Positions 42,549-52,100 of a stretch of 62,615 bases of DNA are shown in pieces. The stretch is from positions 1 to 62,615 of the forward strand of contig NZ_WWGX01000006.1 of NCBI RefSeq assembly GCF_009862265.1. The letters are read 5' to 3'. Each line of letters opens with the position of its first letter. Position 1 is the first letter of the stretch. A program made the position numbers and the translations under genes. The notes below the pieces were generated by a model, which was not told where the DNA came from, did no database searches, and saw only the letters and a list, made by a program, of their open reading frames with translations. The stretch comes from Streptomyces sp. SID8352 (GTDB lineage: Bacteria > Actinomycetota > Actinomycetes > Streptomycetales > Streptomycetaceae).

Positions 42549-43112
42549 ATGACCACGCTGTCCGGCACCGACCTGCTGCACCACAAGATCGACGTCTGCT
42601 TCCACCACTTCGACACCGACGACAACGGCTCGGTCGACCGGGAGGACCTGCTCACCCTCGGCTCCCTCCTGCTGTCCCGCTTCGGCGAGCCCGCCACCTC
42701 CCCGAAGGGCACCGCCCTGATGGACGGCATGGCCCGCTTCTGGGACGCCCTCGTGGCCGTCGCCGACGAGAACGGCGACGGGGTGCTCTCCCGCGAGGAG
42801 TACCGGACATGTATGACCGGGGCCTTCGTCACCTCGCCCGACGGCTTCGAGAACTCCCTCCGGCCCCTGGCCGAGGCGGTCGTCGGACTCCTCGACACCG
42901 ACGGTGACGGCGAGGTCGACGAGCGGGAGTTCCAGGCGTGGCAGGACGTCTTCCGCACCGCGCCGGAGGACCGGGCCGTTGCCTTCCGCAAGCTCGACGC
43001 CGACGGCAGCGGAAAGCTCACCGTCGACGAACTCCTCACCGCCGTACGCGAGTTCTACGTCAGTCCGGACCCCGACGCGGCGGGCAACTGGCTTTACGGC
43101 CCCGTCGCCTGA
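42549..43112 (+). CDS. Calerythrin-like EF-hand calcium-binding protein
   Basis: The 187-residue protein has four EF-hand loops with well-placed acidic ligands: DTDDNGSVDRED (residues about 22-33), DENGDGVLSREE, DTDGDGEVDERE and DADGSGKLTVDE. All four keep Asp at position 1 and Gly at position 6, and the loop glutamate or aspartate at 12. This is the plan of actinobacterial calerythrin, a calmodulin-like cytoplasmic calcium binder or buffer. ATG 42549 is preceded by GAAAGG. It follows the aldehyde dehydrogenase gene and shares a terminator with the convergent ABC gene. Confidence 0.92.
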   Translation: MTTLSGTDLLHHKIDVCFHHFDTDDNGSVDREDLLTLGSLLLSRFGEPATSPKGTALMDGMARFWDALVAVADENGDGVLSREEYRTCMTGAFVTSPDGFENSLRPLAEAVVGLLDTDGDGEVDEREFQAWQDVFRTAPEDRAVAFRKLDADGSGKLTVDELLTAVREFYVSPDPDAAGNWLYGPVA

Positions 43113-43184
43113 TCCAACGCGCCACCCGGCGCGGAGCACCCCGTCCCCGGCCCGCGCCCGGCCACCCCGGGGGCGCCACCGTCC

Positions 43185-43214
43185 GGCCCGGCCACGTTCC
43201 CGCGTGGCCGGGCC
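43185..43214. terminator. Bidirectional terminator between EF-hand and ABC genes
   Basis: A perfect 12-bp stem (GGCCCGGCCACG with CGTGGCCGGGCC) around a six-base loop lies between convergent genes. Confidence 0.88.
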
Positions 43215-43247
43215 CGACGCGGTCCGCCGCACCGGAGCCCGCCCGGG

Positions 43248-43931
43248 TCAGCTCGCCGCCCCGGGCGGGTGGAGGCGCCCGTCGCGGACCTCGGCGATCC
43301 GGTCGGCGGTGGTGAGATGGACGCGGTCGTGCGTGACCAGGACGGTGGCCATGGCCCGCTGACGGGTGAGACGGGTCAGCAGGGCGACGACGGCGGCGCC
43401 GCGTTCGTGGTCCAGGGCGCTGGTGGGCTCGTCGACCAGGAGCACCGTGGGGCCGTTCATCAGGGCACGGGCGATGCCGACGCGCTGGCGCTGGCCGCCG
43501 GAGAGCTGGTGGGGGCGGCGGTGCGCCAGGTCCGCGAGCCCGACCGCGTCCAGCAGCTCACCCGCGCGGGCCCGCGCCGTCCGGGGGGCGCGGCCGTCGA
43601 TCCGGGCCATCACCTGGAGCTGCTCCGCGGCCGTCAGGGAGGGCAGCAGGTTGGGCTGCTGGAAGACGATGCCGATCCTGCGGCGGCGCAGGGTTGACAG
43701 CTCACCGCGGGACATGCCGGTGGTGCGCACGCCGTCGACGGTGACGGTGCCGGAGTCCGGGGCCACCAGGGTGGCGGCGACCGCCAGCAGGCTGGACTTG
43801 CCGGAGCCGGAGGGCCCGACCACGGCGGTCAGGGTGCCCTTCGGGACCTCCAGACTGACCCGGTCGAGGGCGGTCAGCCGGGAGTCCCCGTCGGGGTAGG
43901 TGAGGGTGACATCGGTCAGGTCGAGGCTCAT
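43248..43931 (-). CDS. ABC transporter ATPase (LolD/MacB type)
   Basis: The 227-residue ATPase has Walker A VGPSGSGKSS (about residues 39-48), IGIVFQQPNLLPSLTA (Q loop), signature LSGGQRQRVGIARAL, Walker [15 protein letters not shown] and VTHDRVHL. The size and the DevA/LolD-like order fit partners of FtsX-type permeases. ATG 43931 overlaps the permease stop by 4 bp. The pair is divergent from a two-component system, the common arrangement for export or resistance modules that sense cell-envelope stress or an antibiotic. Confidence 0.92.
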   Translation of the reverse strand: MSLDLTDVTLTYPDGDSRLTALDRVSLEVPKGTLTAVVGPSGSGKSSLLAVAATLVAPDSGTVTVDGVRTTGMSRGELSTLRRRRIGIVFQQPNLLPSLTAAEQLQVMARIDGRAPRTARARAGELLDAVGLADLAHRRPHQLSGGQRQRVGIARALMNGPTVLLVDEPTSALDHERGAAVVALLTRLTRQRAMATVLVTHDRVHLTTADRIAEVRDGRLHPPGAAS

Positions 43932-45202
43932 CGGACGCTCCCCAGGGCGGTCAGCGGGTCGACGGCGGTGATCCGGCGGACGGCCAGCGCCGCTCCGAGC
44001 ACGCCGAGCAGGATCATCACCGCGGCCGGGACGAGAACGGTGGCGGGTGTGAGGAGGAACGGCACGGCGGAGCCGGACACCAGGGCGCCGAGGGCCGCGG
44101 CGAGCCCGGTGCCGATCAGCGTGCCGCCCACCAGCAGGACGGCGGCCTGGCCCAGGGCGTCCCGCATCAGGGTCCCGGTCGAGGCGCCCAGGGCCTTGAG
44201 GACGGCGACGTCACCGGCGCGCTGGATGGTCCACACGGTGAAGAAGGCCCCGATGACCAGGGCGGAGATGGCGAACAGGAAGCCGCGCATCAGTTGCAGG
44301 GAGCCGTTCTCCGAGGTGTAGGAGCCGATCGCGGACAGCGAGTCCCCGACGGTCACCGTTCGCGTGCCGGCCCGCCGGTCGGTCCCGGCCACATCCGTGC
44401 CGGAGGCCGTGGTCAGGGCGATGACCGTGGCGGTGGCACCGCCGCCACCGGCACCCTCGGAGACGGCGTCACCGGCCCCCGCGGCGGTGCCCCCGGCGGC
44501 GCCGCCCGCGGCGCCCGGCGCCGCGGCGCGCCCGTTCACATCCGGGCCCGTGCCACCGCCCCCGGGCGCACCGGCGCCCCCGCCCGGCCCCCCGTCGCCG
44601 CCGGTGCCCGGGGCCGTGGCCGTCGATGCGTCCGGACCGGACGGGGGTGCGATCCGCCGCCAGAGGTCCAGCCCCGTCCACACCACCGGGGTGTGGCTGA
44701 AGTACGCGTCGCCCCGCACCGCGGCCACCGTGAGCCGGTGCCCCGCCAGCGTGAACGCGTCACCCGGGCGCACACCCAGTTCGTCGGCGGCCGGGGCGGA
44801 CAGCACCGCGGCGCCACCACCCAGCAGGGCGCCCTCCGGGGCCAGGCGGGAGCCGGGCCGGACACCGAAGACCGAGACCCCGCCGCTCCGGTCCCCGGCG
44901 GCGGCCCTGGTCATGGTGATCCCCAGCGGCTCGGCGCTCTCCACCCCGGGCGCCCCGGCCCACTGGCGCCACTGCCGCTCGGTCACCGCGGAGTCGGCGT
45001 ACGACAGGCCGCCCCCGCCGCCGGGCGCACCGAAGGCGATCAGATCGGCGGGGAGCCCGGTGATCGCCGAGGTGTTCTCCCGGCCCAGCCCGGCCGTCAG
45101 CCCGGACAGCAGCCCGACCAGCAGCGTGATCAGCACGATCACGCTTCCCATCAGGCCGAAGCGCCCCTTGGCGAACTTCAGGTCTCTCCAGGCGACGAAC
45201 AC
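43928..45202 (-). CDS. FtsX/DevC-type ABC transporter permease with a Gly-rich insert
   Basis: The 424-residue permease has one amino-terminal membrane helix (MGSVIVLITLLVGLLSGLTAG), an outside domain, and three carboxy helices (FLFAISALVIGAFFTVWTIQ, AVLLVGGTLIGTGLAAALGAL, FLLTPATVLVPAAVMILLGVLGAALAV), as in FtsX/MacB proteins. Within the outside domain, residues about 195-255 are nearly all Gly, Ala, Pro and Ser, an unusual low-complexity insert. It pairs with the ATPase downstream; substrate unknown. ATG 45202 faces the sensor kinase gene 170 bp away, giving a divergent promoter region. Confidence 0.88.
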   Translation of the reverse strand: MFVAWRDLKFAKGRFGLMGSVIVLITLLVGLLSGLTAGLGRENTSAITGLPADLIAFGAPGGGGGLSYADSAVTERQWRQWAGAPGVESAEPLGITMTRAAAGDRSGGVSVFGVRPGSRLAPEGALLGGGAAVLSAPAADELGVRPGDAFTLAGHRLTVAAVRGDAYFSHTPVVWTGLDLWRRIAPPSGPDASTATAPGTGGDGGPGGGAGAPGGGGTGPDVNGRAAAPGAAGGAAGGTAAGAGDAVSEGAGGGGATATVIALTTASGTDVAGTDRRAGTRTVTVGDSLSAIGSYTSENGSLQLMRGFLFAISALVIGAFFTVWTIQRAGDVAVLKALGASTGTLMRDALGQAAVLLVGGTLIGTGLAAALGALVSGSAVPFLLTPATVLVPAAVMILLGVLGAALAVRRITAVDPLTALGSVR

Positions 45203-45371
45203 GGCCCGGCCCGTCCTCTCCCTCGGCGAACGTTACGGCTCCACCCTCGCCGCCGGACCCGCTCGGCCGCGTCCGGCACAGGAGAGCACTTCCCGGGCCG
45301 GAAGAGGGCAGGCGGCTTGCACCTTTCGACGGAGGCCCCGGAGCGTCCGCCTCCGTAACCTGGGAGGCACT

Positions 45372-46592
45372 GTGAACACCGCCGCCCCCGCTCCGATCCC
45401 GACCACCCGGGCCCTGGCGTGGTGCCTGCACCTGCTGATCGCCGGGCTGCTCGCCCTCACCGCCGGCCGGACCCTGGCCGACGGCCGCCCCGACGCCGGG
45501 CGGACCGCCGTCGCGGCCGTGGTCTGCGGCCTGGTGTACGCCGCCGGTCCGCTGCTGCCGAGGGTCCGCCGCTCCCGCTCCGCCGCGGCCTGGTGGCTGG
45601 CCGCCGTGGGCGCCGCGTGGCTGCTCCTGCTGGCCCTGACCCCGGACGCCGTCTGGGTGGCCTTCCCGCTGTACTTCCTCCAGCTCCACCTGCTGCCCCG
45701 GCGCGCCGGACCGGCCGCCGTGGCGGCGACCGCCGTCGCGGCCGTCGTCGCCTTCGCCGCCCACGCCGGGTCGTTCGGCCCGGCCATGGCGCTCGGTCCC
45801 GCGCTCGGCGCCGCCGTCGCCGTCGCCGTCGTACGCGGCTACCAGGCCCTGTACCGGGAGAGCGAACAGCGCCGACGGCTGATCGAGGAGCTGACCGCCA
45901 CCCGGGCCGACCTGGCCCGCGCCGAGCACACCGCGGGCGTGCTCGCCGAGCGCGAACGGCTGGCCCGCGAGATCCACGACACCCTCGCCCAGGGCCTGTC
46001 CAGCATCCAGCTTCTGCTGCGGGCCGCCGAACGCGCCCTGCCCGCCCGGCCCGACACCGCCGCCCGCCACGTCGACGCGGCCCGCCAGGCCGCCGTGGAC
46101 AACCTCGCCGAGGCGCGCCGCTTCGTCGCCGCGCTCACCCCGCCCGCGCTGGAGGACACCACCCTGGCCGGCGCCCTGGAACGGCTGTGCGCCACCACCT
46201 CCGCCCGGCACGGCCCCACCACCCGCTTCCACCTGACCGGGGCGTCCGTGCCGCTGCCGACCGCGTACGAGGTCGCGCTCCTGCGCGTCGCCCAGTCCGC
46301 CCTCGCCAACACCGTCCGCCACGCCGGGGCCACCCGCGCCGACGTCACCCTCGGCCACTCCGACGGCCGGGTCACCCTGTCCGTCACCGACGACGGGCAG
46401 GGCTTCGACCCCGGAGGGCTGCCCGCCCCGGACCCGGAGAGCGGCGGCTTCGGGCTGGCGGCGATGCGAGCCCGGGTGCGCGCCCTCGGCGGCGCCCTGG
46501 CCGTCGAGTCCGCCCCGGGCCGCGGCACCGCCCTGACCGTCAGTCTGCCCCTCACCCCGCCGACCGAGAACGATCCCGAGGCCCGCCCGTGA
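45372..46592 (+). CDS. Sensor histidine kinase (NarL-family partner)
   Basis: The 406-residue kinase has an amino-terminal membrane region of about six helices with little outside sequence, then a HisKA_3 domain with the phosphorylated His in ERLAREIHDTLAQGLSSIQLLLRAAERAL (His near residue 203) and an HATPase domain ending GFGLAAMRARVRALGGALAVESAPGRGTALTVSLPL. GTG 45372 has GGGAGG five bases upstream. It overlaps the response regulator start (GTGA). Membrane-embedded sensing beside an ABC exporter suggests detection of a membrane-active compound or envelope stress. Confidence 0.92.
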   Translation: MNTAAPAPIPTTRALAWCLHLLIAGLLALTAGRTLADGRPDAGRTAVAAVVCGLVYAAGPLLPRVRRSRSAAAWWLAAVGAAWLLLLALTPDAVWVAFPLYFLQLHLLPRRAGPAAVAATAVAAVVAFAAHAGSFGPAMALGPALGAAVAVAVVRGYQALYRESEQRRRLIEELTATRADLARAEHTAGVLAERERLAREIHDTLAQGLSSIQLLLRAAERALPARPDTAARHVDAARQAAVDNLAEARRFVAALTPPALEDTTLAGALERLCATTSARHGPTTRFHLTGASVPLPTAYEVALLRVAQSALANTVRHAGATRADVTLGHSDGRVTLSVTDDGQGFDPGGLPAPDPESGGFGLAAMRARVRALGGALAVESAPGRGTALTVSLPLTPPTENDPEARP

Positions 46593-47227
46593 CCCACGCC
46601 GCCCCCATCCGCCTCCTCCTGGCCGACGACCACCCCGTCGTACGGGCCGGGCTGCGCGCCGTACTGGAGACCGAACCCGGCCTGGTGATCACGGCCGAGG
46701 CCGCCACCGCCGAGGAGGCCGTCGCCCGCGCCGCCGGGGGCGACATCGACGTCGTGCTCATGGACCTGCAGTTCGGCGGGGGCATGGGCGGGGCCGAGGC
46801 GACCGCGCTGATCACCGCCCGGCCGGGCGCGCCGCGGGTGCTGATCGTCACCACCTACGACTCCGACGCGGACACCCTGCCCGCCATCGAGGCCGGGGCC
46901 ACCGGCTATCTCCTCAAGGACGCCCCGCCCGAGGACCTGGCCGCCGCCGTGCGCACCGCCGCCGCGGGCCGGACCGCGCTGGCGCCCGCCGTCGCGGACC
47001 GGCTGATGAACCGGCTGCGCACACCGGGCACGACCCTGACCCGGCGCGAGACCGAAGTCCTCGCCCTGGTCGCGGAGGGGCTGTCCAACCAGGCCGTCGG
47101 CGCCCGTCTCCATCTGACCGAAGGCACCGTCAAGTCCCATCTGGCCCGCGTCTACCTGAAGCTGGGCGTCGACTCGCGCACGGCCGCCGTGGCGTCGGCC
47201 ACCGCCCTCGGACTGATCCGCCGCTGA
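46589..47227 (+). CDS. NarL/LuxR-family response regulator
   Basis: The 212-residue regulator has a receiver domain (LLADDHPVVRAGLRAVLETEPG, phospho-Asp in DVVLMDLQFGGGMGG, Lys in YLLKDAPPEDL) and a LuxR helix-turn-helix (LTRRETEVLALVAEGLSNQAVGARLHLTEGTVKSHLARVYLKLGVDSRTAAV). It is coupled to the kinase gene by a 4-bp overlap. The divergent ABC transporter is the most likely target, through the 169-bp region between 45202 and 45372. Confidence 0.94.
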   Translation: MTHAAPIRLLLADDHPVVRAGLRAVLETEPGLVITAEAATAEEAVARAAGGDIDVVLMDLQFGGGMGGAEATALITARPGAPRVLIVTTYDSDADTLPAIEAGATGYLLKDAPPEDLAAAVRTAAAGRTALAPAVADRLMNRLRTPGTTLTRRETEVLALVAEGLSNQAVGARLHLTEGTVKSHLARVYLKLGVDSRTAAVASATALGLIRR

Positions 47228-47425
47228 CCGGCGGCGCCGTCAGGCCGGGAGCGGACCCACCGGGTGCCGACCCCCGGGGCGGTCGCGCGGAGTGAAAGAC
47301 GGCCCCCGGTGAGCAACCCCCTCTGCATCAGCGCCGGTTGCGGGCAGGACCGGGCCGGGCGGTCGGGACCACGGTCCCCCGCGGGGAAGGGCGGTGGTGC
47401 GCCCGTCCCCGTCAGGGAGCCCGGG

Positions 47426-48172
47426 TCAGCGCTCCATCAGGGCGAAGACTCCCCAGCCGAGGTGCTCGCGCATGGAGCGCGCGTACCGCACCGGCTCGAC
47501 GGCCAGCTCGGCCCGTACCTCGGGGGCCAGTTCGTCGTCCGGGTTCCGGTCGAGCCAGCGGCGGAGGTTGAGCCACTGCGCCGCGCGGTACCGGTCCCAG
47601 CTGTCCTGATCGGCCGGCATCATCTCGACCACGTCGTAGCCCAACTCCCCGAACCGCCCGATCAGTCCGGGCAGGGTCAGGAAGTCGTCCGGGCTCGTGA
47701 CGTGGCACTCCTCGGCGGTCTCCTGGTCCCGGGGGACACGGAGCCAGTAGGGCTCGCCGATCAGCATCAGGCCCCCGGGCCGGAGGCTGCGGCGGAGCAG
47801 CGCGGCCGTACCGGCGAAGCCGTCGCCGATCCAGGTCGCGCCGAGGCGGGTGGCGAGGTCGACCGGCTCGTCCGCGACGTGGCCGTCGGCGTCGCCGTGG
47901 ACGAACTCCACCCGGTCGGTGACGCCGAGTTCGGCGACGCGGGACCCGGCCTGTGCGGTGAAGACGGTGCTGATGTCCACGCCCGTGCCCGTGAAGCCCA
48001 GGTCGCGGGCCCAGGTGCAGAGCATCTCGCCCGAGCCGCTGGCCAGGTCGAGGACACGGGTCCCGGCGGGCAGGTGCAGTGCCCGGCCCAGGGCGTCGAG
48101 CTTCCCGGGCGTCAGCGGGTTGTGGGTGCGGTGGCTGCTCTCACGGACGGTGAAGATGCGGGGGAGATCCAT
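47426..48172 (-). CDS. Class I SAM-dependent methyltransferase
   Basis: The 248-residue protein has the SAM-binding motif VLDLASGSGEMLCTWARD (about residues 40-57), GTGVDIS, VEFVHGDADGH and LRPGGLMLIGEPYW. The rest (SRFGELGY-like region, QWLNLRRWLDRNPDDELAPEVRAE) is typical of actinobacterial small-molecule methyltransferases. I chose ATG 48172, with GAGAGGAAG upstream; the frame is open to 48337 but that part has no fitting content. A 26-codon ORF with a strong ribosome site lies 168 bp upstream on the same strand. The substrate is unknown. Confidence 0.83.
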   Translation of the reverse strand: MDLPRIFTVRESSHRTHNPLTPGKLDALGRALHLPAGTRVLDLASGSGEMLCTWARDLGFTGTGVDISTVFTAQAGSRVAELGVTDRVEFVHGDADGHVADEPVDLATRLGATWIGDGFAGTAALLRRSLRPGGLMLIGEPYWLRVPRDQETAEECHVTSPDDFLTLPGLIGRFGELGYDVVEMMPADQDSWDRYRAAQWLNLRRWLDRNPDDELAPEVRAELAVEPVRYARSMREHLGWGVFALMER

Positions 48173-48340
48173 GGCGGCTTCCTCTCGGTCGTGCCCGGCG
48201 GTGGCCGGAGGACCCGGGGGAAGGGGGGGTACGGGACGGTCGCGGAACGGAGCGACGACGGGACGGCACAAGGCATCCTCTGGAAAAGGGCCCCTCCGGA
48301 CGGCCTGCTGCACCGGCGACTCCCACCGGGGAGGCACGGT

Positions 48341-48421
48341 TCAGTCGTCCGTCAGGACGAGGCCCGGGGGGTGAGGATGATGCGGGCACCGCGCAGGGCG
48401 GTGATCTCCGTGACAGTCATC
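48341..48421 (-). CDS. 26-residue ORF with strong ribosome-binding site, upstream of the methyltransferase
   Basis: ATG 48421 is preceded by AGGAGG seven bases upstream, the best ribosome site in this region. The peptide starts MTVTEITALRGARI and ends FVLTDD, and the frame closes with TGA at 48341. It could be a leader peptide regulating the methyltransferase, a small protein, or a substrate peptide. Nothing in the sequence identifies a modification family. Confidence 0.4.
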   Translation of the reverse strand, partial: DDCHGDHRPARCPHHPHPPGLVLTDD

Positions 48422-48650
48422 GACTCACCTCCTGCGTCGCTCTCCGCGGCGGGCCCGTACGCCGCCGCGCCGCCCACGGTAACAGTCCGCCTCGGCGCCG
48501 GCCGCGGCGGCGGCCCCGGTGGGACTCCCGGGCGAGGGGTCCGCCGGGGCCGCCGCCGTGATCCGCGCCCCGCCGCGCCCCGACGCGGGACGGATCGGGA
48601 ACGGGCGGCCGTGCGGCCGGGTGCGGTACGGCCGGGGCATCGTGCCGCCG

Positions 48651-48875
48651 TCAGACGGAGCCGAACTCATGGGCGGGCGCACCGCGCCATTCCACCCACC
48701 GGGGATCGTCCAGCAGGGCCTCGGGGTCCGCCACGCCCGCGTTCTCCAGGAAGACGACCAGATCGTGGTCGCTGTAGGCGGTGCCGAGGATCTCGTCCCG
48801 CCCGGCACGGTGCGCGGTGACCCTCCGGCCGCCGCTGGGGGAGGGCCGGTGCACGACGATCGGGGAGGTGCTCAC
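48651..48875 (-). CDS. Small conserved-looking hypothetical protein
   Basis: I do not recognise a characterised family. The 74-residue reading (from GTG 48875) has a compositionally normal, protein-like core: AHRAGRDEILGTAYSDHDLVVFLENAGVADPEALLDDPRWVEWRG. It has mixed hydrophobic and charged residues unlike the Arg/Pro-rich shadows around it. Similar short proteins occur in Streptomyces, as far as I recall. No clear Shine-Dalgarno precedes GTG 48875, so it may be leaderless or start elsewhere. Confidence 0.5.
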   Translation of the reverse strand: MSTSPIVVHRPSPSGGRRVTAHRAGRDEILGTAYSDHDLVVFLENAGVADPEALLDDPRWVEWRGAPAHEFGSV

Positions 48876-49134
48876 GGTTCCAGGGTGCCCCGTTTCGGGC
48901 CGTAGGGCGTTCCGGCGTCCGCCGTCGCGGCCTGGGCAAGTGCCGTGGTGACCCGGCGGTCGGCCACCGTGCACCGTGCGTCACGGATTCCCCCGGGCCC
49001 AGGCGGCCCCGTTCGGGTGAGAGCGGTGAAACCGAACCGGCTCCGGAACCCGCGTCCGGCTCCGGAACCCGCGCCCCGCGCGGGAACCCTCGCCCCGCGC
49101 CGGGCCGCCGTCTGGCCCCCGGGGGCTCGGTGAC
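48876..49134. other. Intergenic region between the small protein and the NRPS gene
   Basis: About 260 bp without a supported gene. It includes a tandem GGCTCCGGAACCCGCGYCC-like repeat near 49040-49070. The NRPS operon terminator follows. Confidence 0.4.
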
Positions 49135-49172
49135 GCCCGGGGTGCCCCGCCGGCGTGCGGGACACCCCGGGC
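49135..49172 (-). terminator. Terminator of the MFS-PKS-NRPS operon
   Basis: GCCCGGGGTGCCCCGC pairs with GCGGGACACCCCGGGC over 16 bp with one mismatch around a six-base loop, seven bases past the NRPS stop. Confidence 0.85.
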
Positions 49173-49178
49173 CCGGGA

Positions 49179-52100
49179 TCAGGAGCCCGGGCCCTCCAGG
49201 GTCACGGACCGCAGCAGGGCCACGTACTCCTCGGCCCACGCCGCCACCGTCTCCCGGTCCCACAGGTCCGCCGAGTACTCCACGGCGCCCTCCAGGACGT
49301 CTCCGGCCGGGGTCAGCACCATGATGAACTCCGCCCGGGAGGCGGCCGGCGCCACGTCCTCCACCACCGTGGTCACCCCGGGCAGGTCGGCGCCGGTGCC
49401 CGGCGGGGTCTCGTAGGCCAGACCGAAGGGCAGTGCGTCGGGCATCCCGGTGCCCGTGCGCTCCCGCATCGCCGGGGCCACCCGGCGGGCGGGCAGGGCG
49501 TGCTCCATGCCCTGGACGAGGGCCCCGGCGACCCGGTCCGCCAGCTCGGCGAACGGGCCGGTCCGGGCGTCGCGCACGCGCAGGGCGAAGCCGGTCGCCG
49601 TACAGCCGACCAGGGATTCGAACTCCCTGCTCTCCCGGCCGGCGTACGAGATGTTCAGCACCATGTCGGCCTGCCCCGCCTTGCGGGCCAGCAGCCGTCC
49701 GAGTGCCGCCGCGGCCACCACGAACGGTGTCGTTGACCGCTCGGCGGCCAGCCGGTCCACTGCCGAGCGGACCTCGGACGGCACGGTGAACGGGACGACC
49801 CCGCCCCGGCCGCTCAGCGCCGCCGGCCGGGGCCGGTCCAGCGGCAGGTCCGCCGTGAAGGGCGCGCCGTCCAGTTCCTTGAGCCAGTACTCCAGGCGGC
49901 GCGGACCGGTGGCCCGCTGGTGTCCGGCCTGCCAGCGCGCGTACTCCACCTGCTGCGGGGGGTCCGGGGGCAGCCCCGGGTCCGTGCCCTCGACGGCCGC
50001 CCGGTACAGGGCCGACAGCTCCTCCAGCAGCACCGTCAGGGCCCACCCGTCGCAGGTGCAGTGGTGCAGCACCAGCAGCAGCACCCACTCCCCGGTGCCG
50101 GTGCGCAGCAGCCGGGGCACGAGGACATGCCCTGTGAAGGGGTCCAGCGGGGTGTCCGCCAGCTCAAGGGAGAGCCGACGCACCTCCTCCGCGCGTTCTC
50201 CCTCCGGCAGGGAGGTCAGGTCCCGGACCGGCAGCGCCAGGGGGCGCGGCTCCAGCACCTCCTGCCGCCAGGAGCCGGACTCCTCCCGCACCAGCCGTGT
50301 GCGCAGGGCTTCATGGCGTTCCGTCAGTTGGGTCAGCGAGGCGGTCAGGGCCCCGGTGTCCAGGCGGCCGGAGAAGGTGAACCGCAGGGCCACGTTGAGG
50401 ACCTGCGGCCTGCCCTGCCGGGAGTGCAGCAGGGCGAACCTGGCCTGCTGGTCGGTCGCGGGCCCGCCGCGGACCACCCGCGCGCCGGGGACGGTCGCGG
50501 CGCCGGGCGGGAGGTCCGCCGCGGTGCTCGCCGCCGTGCCCGTCGCGGTGCCCGCCGCGCCGGACAGGAAGTCCGCCACCGCCCGCGGCGTCGGCTCCTG
50601 GTAGAGGCGGGAGAGCGGGTACTCCACCCCCCACTCCTCCCGGAACCGGTTCACCAGCCGCATCGCCGTGAGCGAATGCCCGCCCAGGTCGAAGAGCGAG
50701 GAGTCCGCGGCGACGTCCGCCGGGTCGAGGTCCAGCTCGGCCGCCCACACCTCCCGCAGCCGTGCCTCCCGCAGCCGTGCCTCCCGTACGTCCTCCGCGG
50801 GGGCCGGGGCCGTCGGGCCGGCCGCAGTGCCGGAAGCCGTGTCCACCGCCACCCGGAGCCGCGCCGACGGGAGCCGCCCGCGGTCCAGCTTGCCGTTGGC
50901 GGTCATCGGCAGATCGGCGAGGACGGCCCAGGAACGCGGCACCATGTACTCCGGCAGTCGCGCGGCCAGCCGCGCGGCCAGCCGGGCGGCCAGCCGTTCG
51001 GCCAGGAGCCGCTGCCCGGCGGAGTCCGCGCCGCCGGGCTCCACCGGGACCACGTACGCGTCGAGGACCGGCTCGCCGCCCTCCCGGTGCCGCCCCACCA
51101 CCGCCGCCCGGAGCACCCCGTCCAGGGTGCCCAGCACCCGGGCCACCTCCTCCGGTTCCACCCGGAAACCGCGGATCTTCACCTGCTCGTCCGAGCGGCC
51201 CACGAAGGAGAGCCGTCCGTCCGTGCTCCAGCGCACCAGATCGCCCGTCCGGTAGCAGGCGTCCTCCGGACCGTCCCCCGGGCCGGTGCGGAAGCGCTGG
51301 GCGGTGAGGTCCGGGCGGTGCAGATAGCCCCGGGCCACACCGGGGCCGGAGACCAGCAACTCGCCCACGGCGCCCACGCGTACGGGCACGCCCGCCTCGT
51401 CCACCACCCGCAGCCGGACGTTGTCCCGGGGGCGGCCGACGGGGATCAGCTCCGGTTCCCCGGGCCCGGACGGCGCCACCGCACCGGCGGCACAGGCCAC
51501 CGTCGTCTCGGCCGGACCGTAGACGTTGACCGTCCCGTAGGAGACCCCGGGCAGGGGACGCACCCGCAACTGCTCGCCGCCCAGCAGCAGATGGCGCAGC
51601 CCCGGCTGTTCCTCCGCGGGCAGCCGCAGCAGTTGCTCGGCCAGCACCGTGGGCAGGACGGCTACGGAGACGCCGTGGCCGGCGTACCAGCGGGCCAGCG
51701 CCGACGGGTCCCTGCGCGCCTCCTCATCGGCCACCACCAGGGTGGCGCCCGCCGTGAGGGTCGGCCAGATCTCCATGAGCGAGCCGTCGAAGCTCTGCCC
51801 GCACACCATGGAGACCCGGTCCCGGGCGGTCAGCCCGAAGCGTTCGTGGTTCCACTGGCAGAGGTCGACCAGGCCCCGGTGGGTGAGCACGACGCCCTTG
51901 GGCACACCGGTGCTGCCCGAGGTGTAGATGACACAGGCCGGATCGGCGCCCGCGGGCCGCGCGCCACCGGTCGCGGAACCGGCGGCGGGACCGGCCGCGT
52001 CGGGGGCGACGACGGCCACCGACCCGGGCAGCCCCAGCTCCGCCGAGGCCGCGGGGTCGCAGACCACCGCCCCGGCCCGGCTCTCGGCGATCACCTGAGC

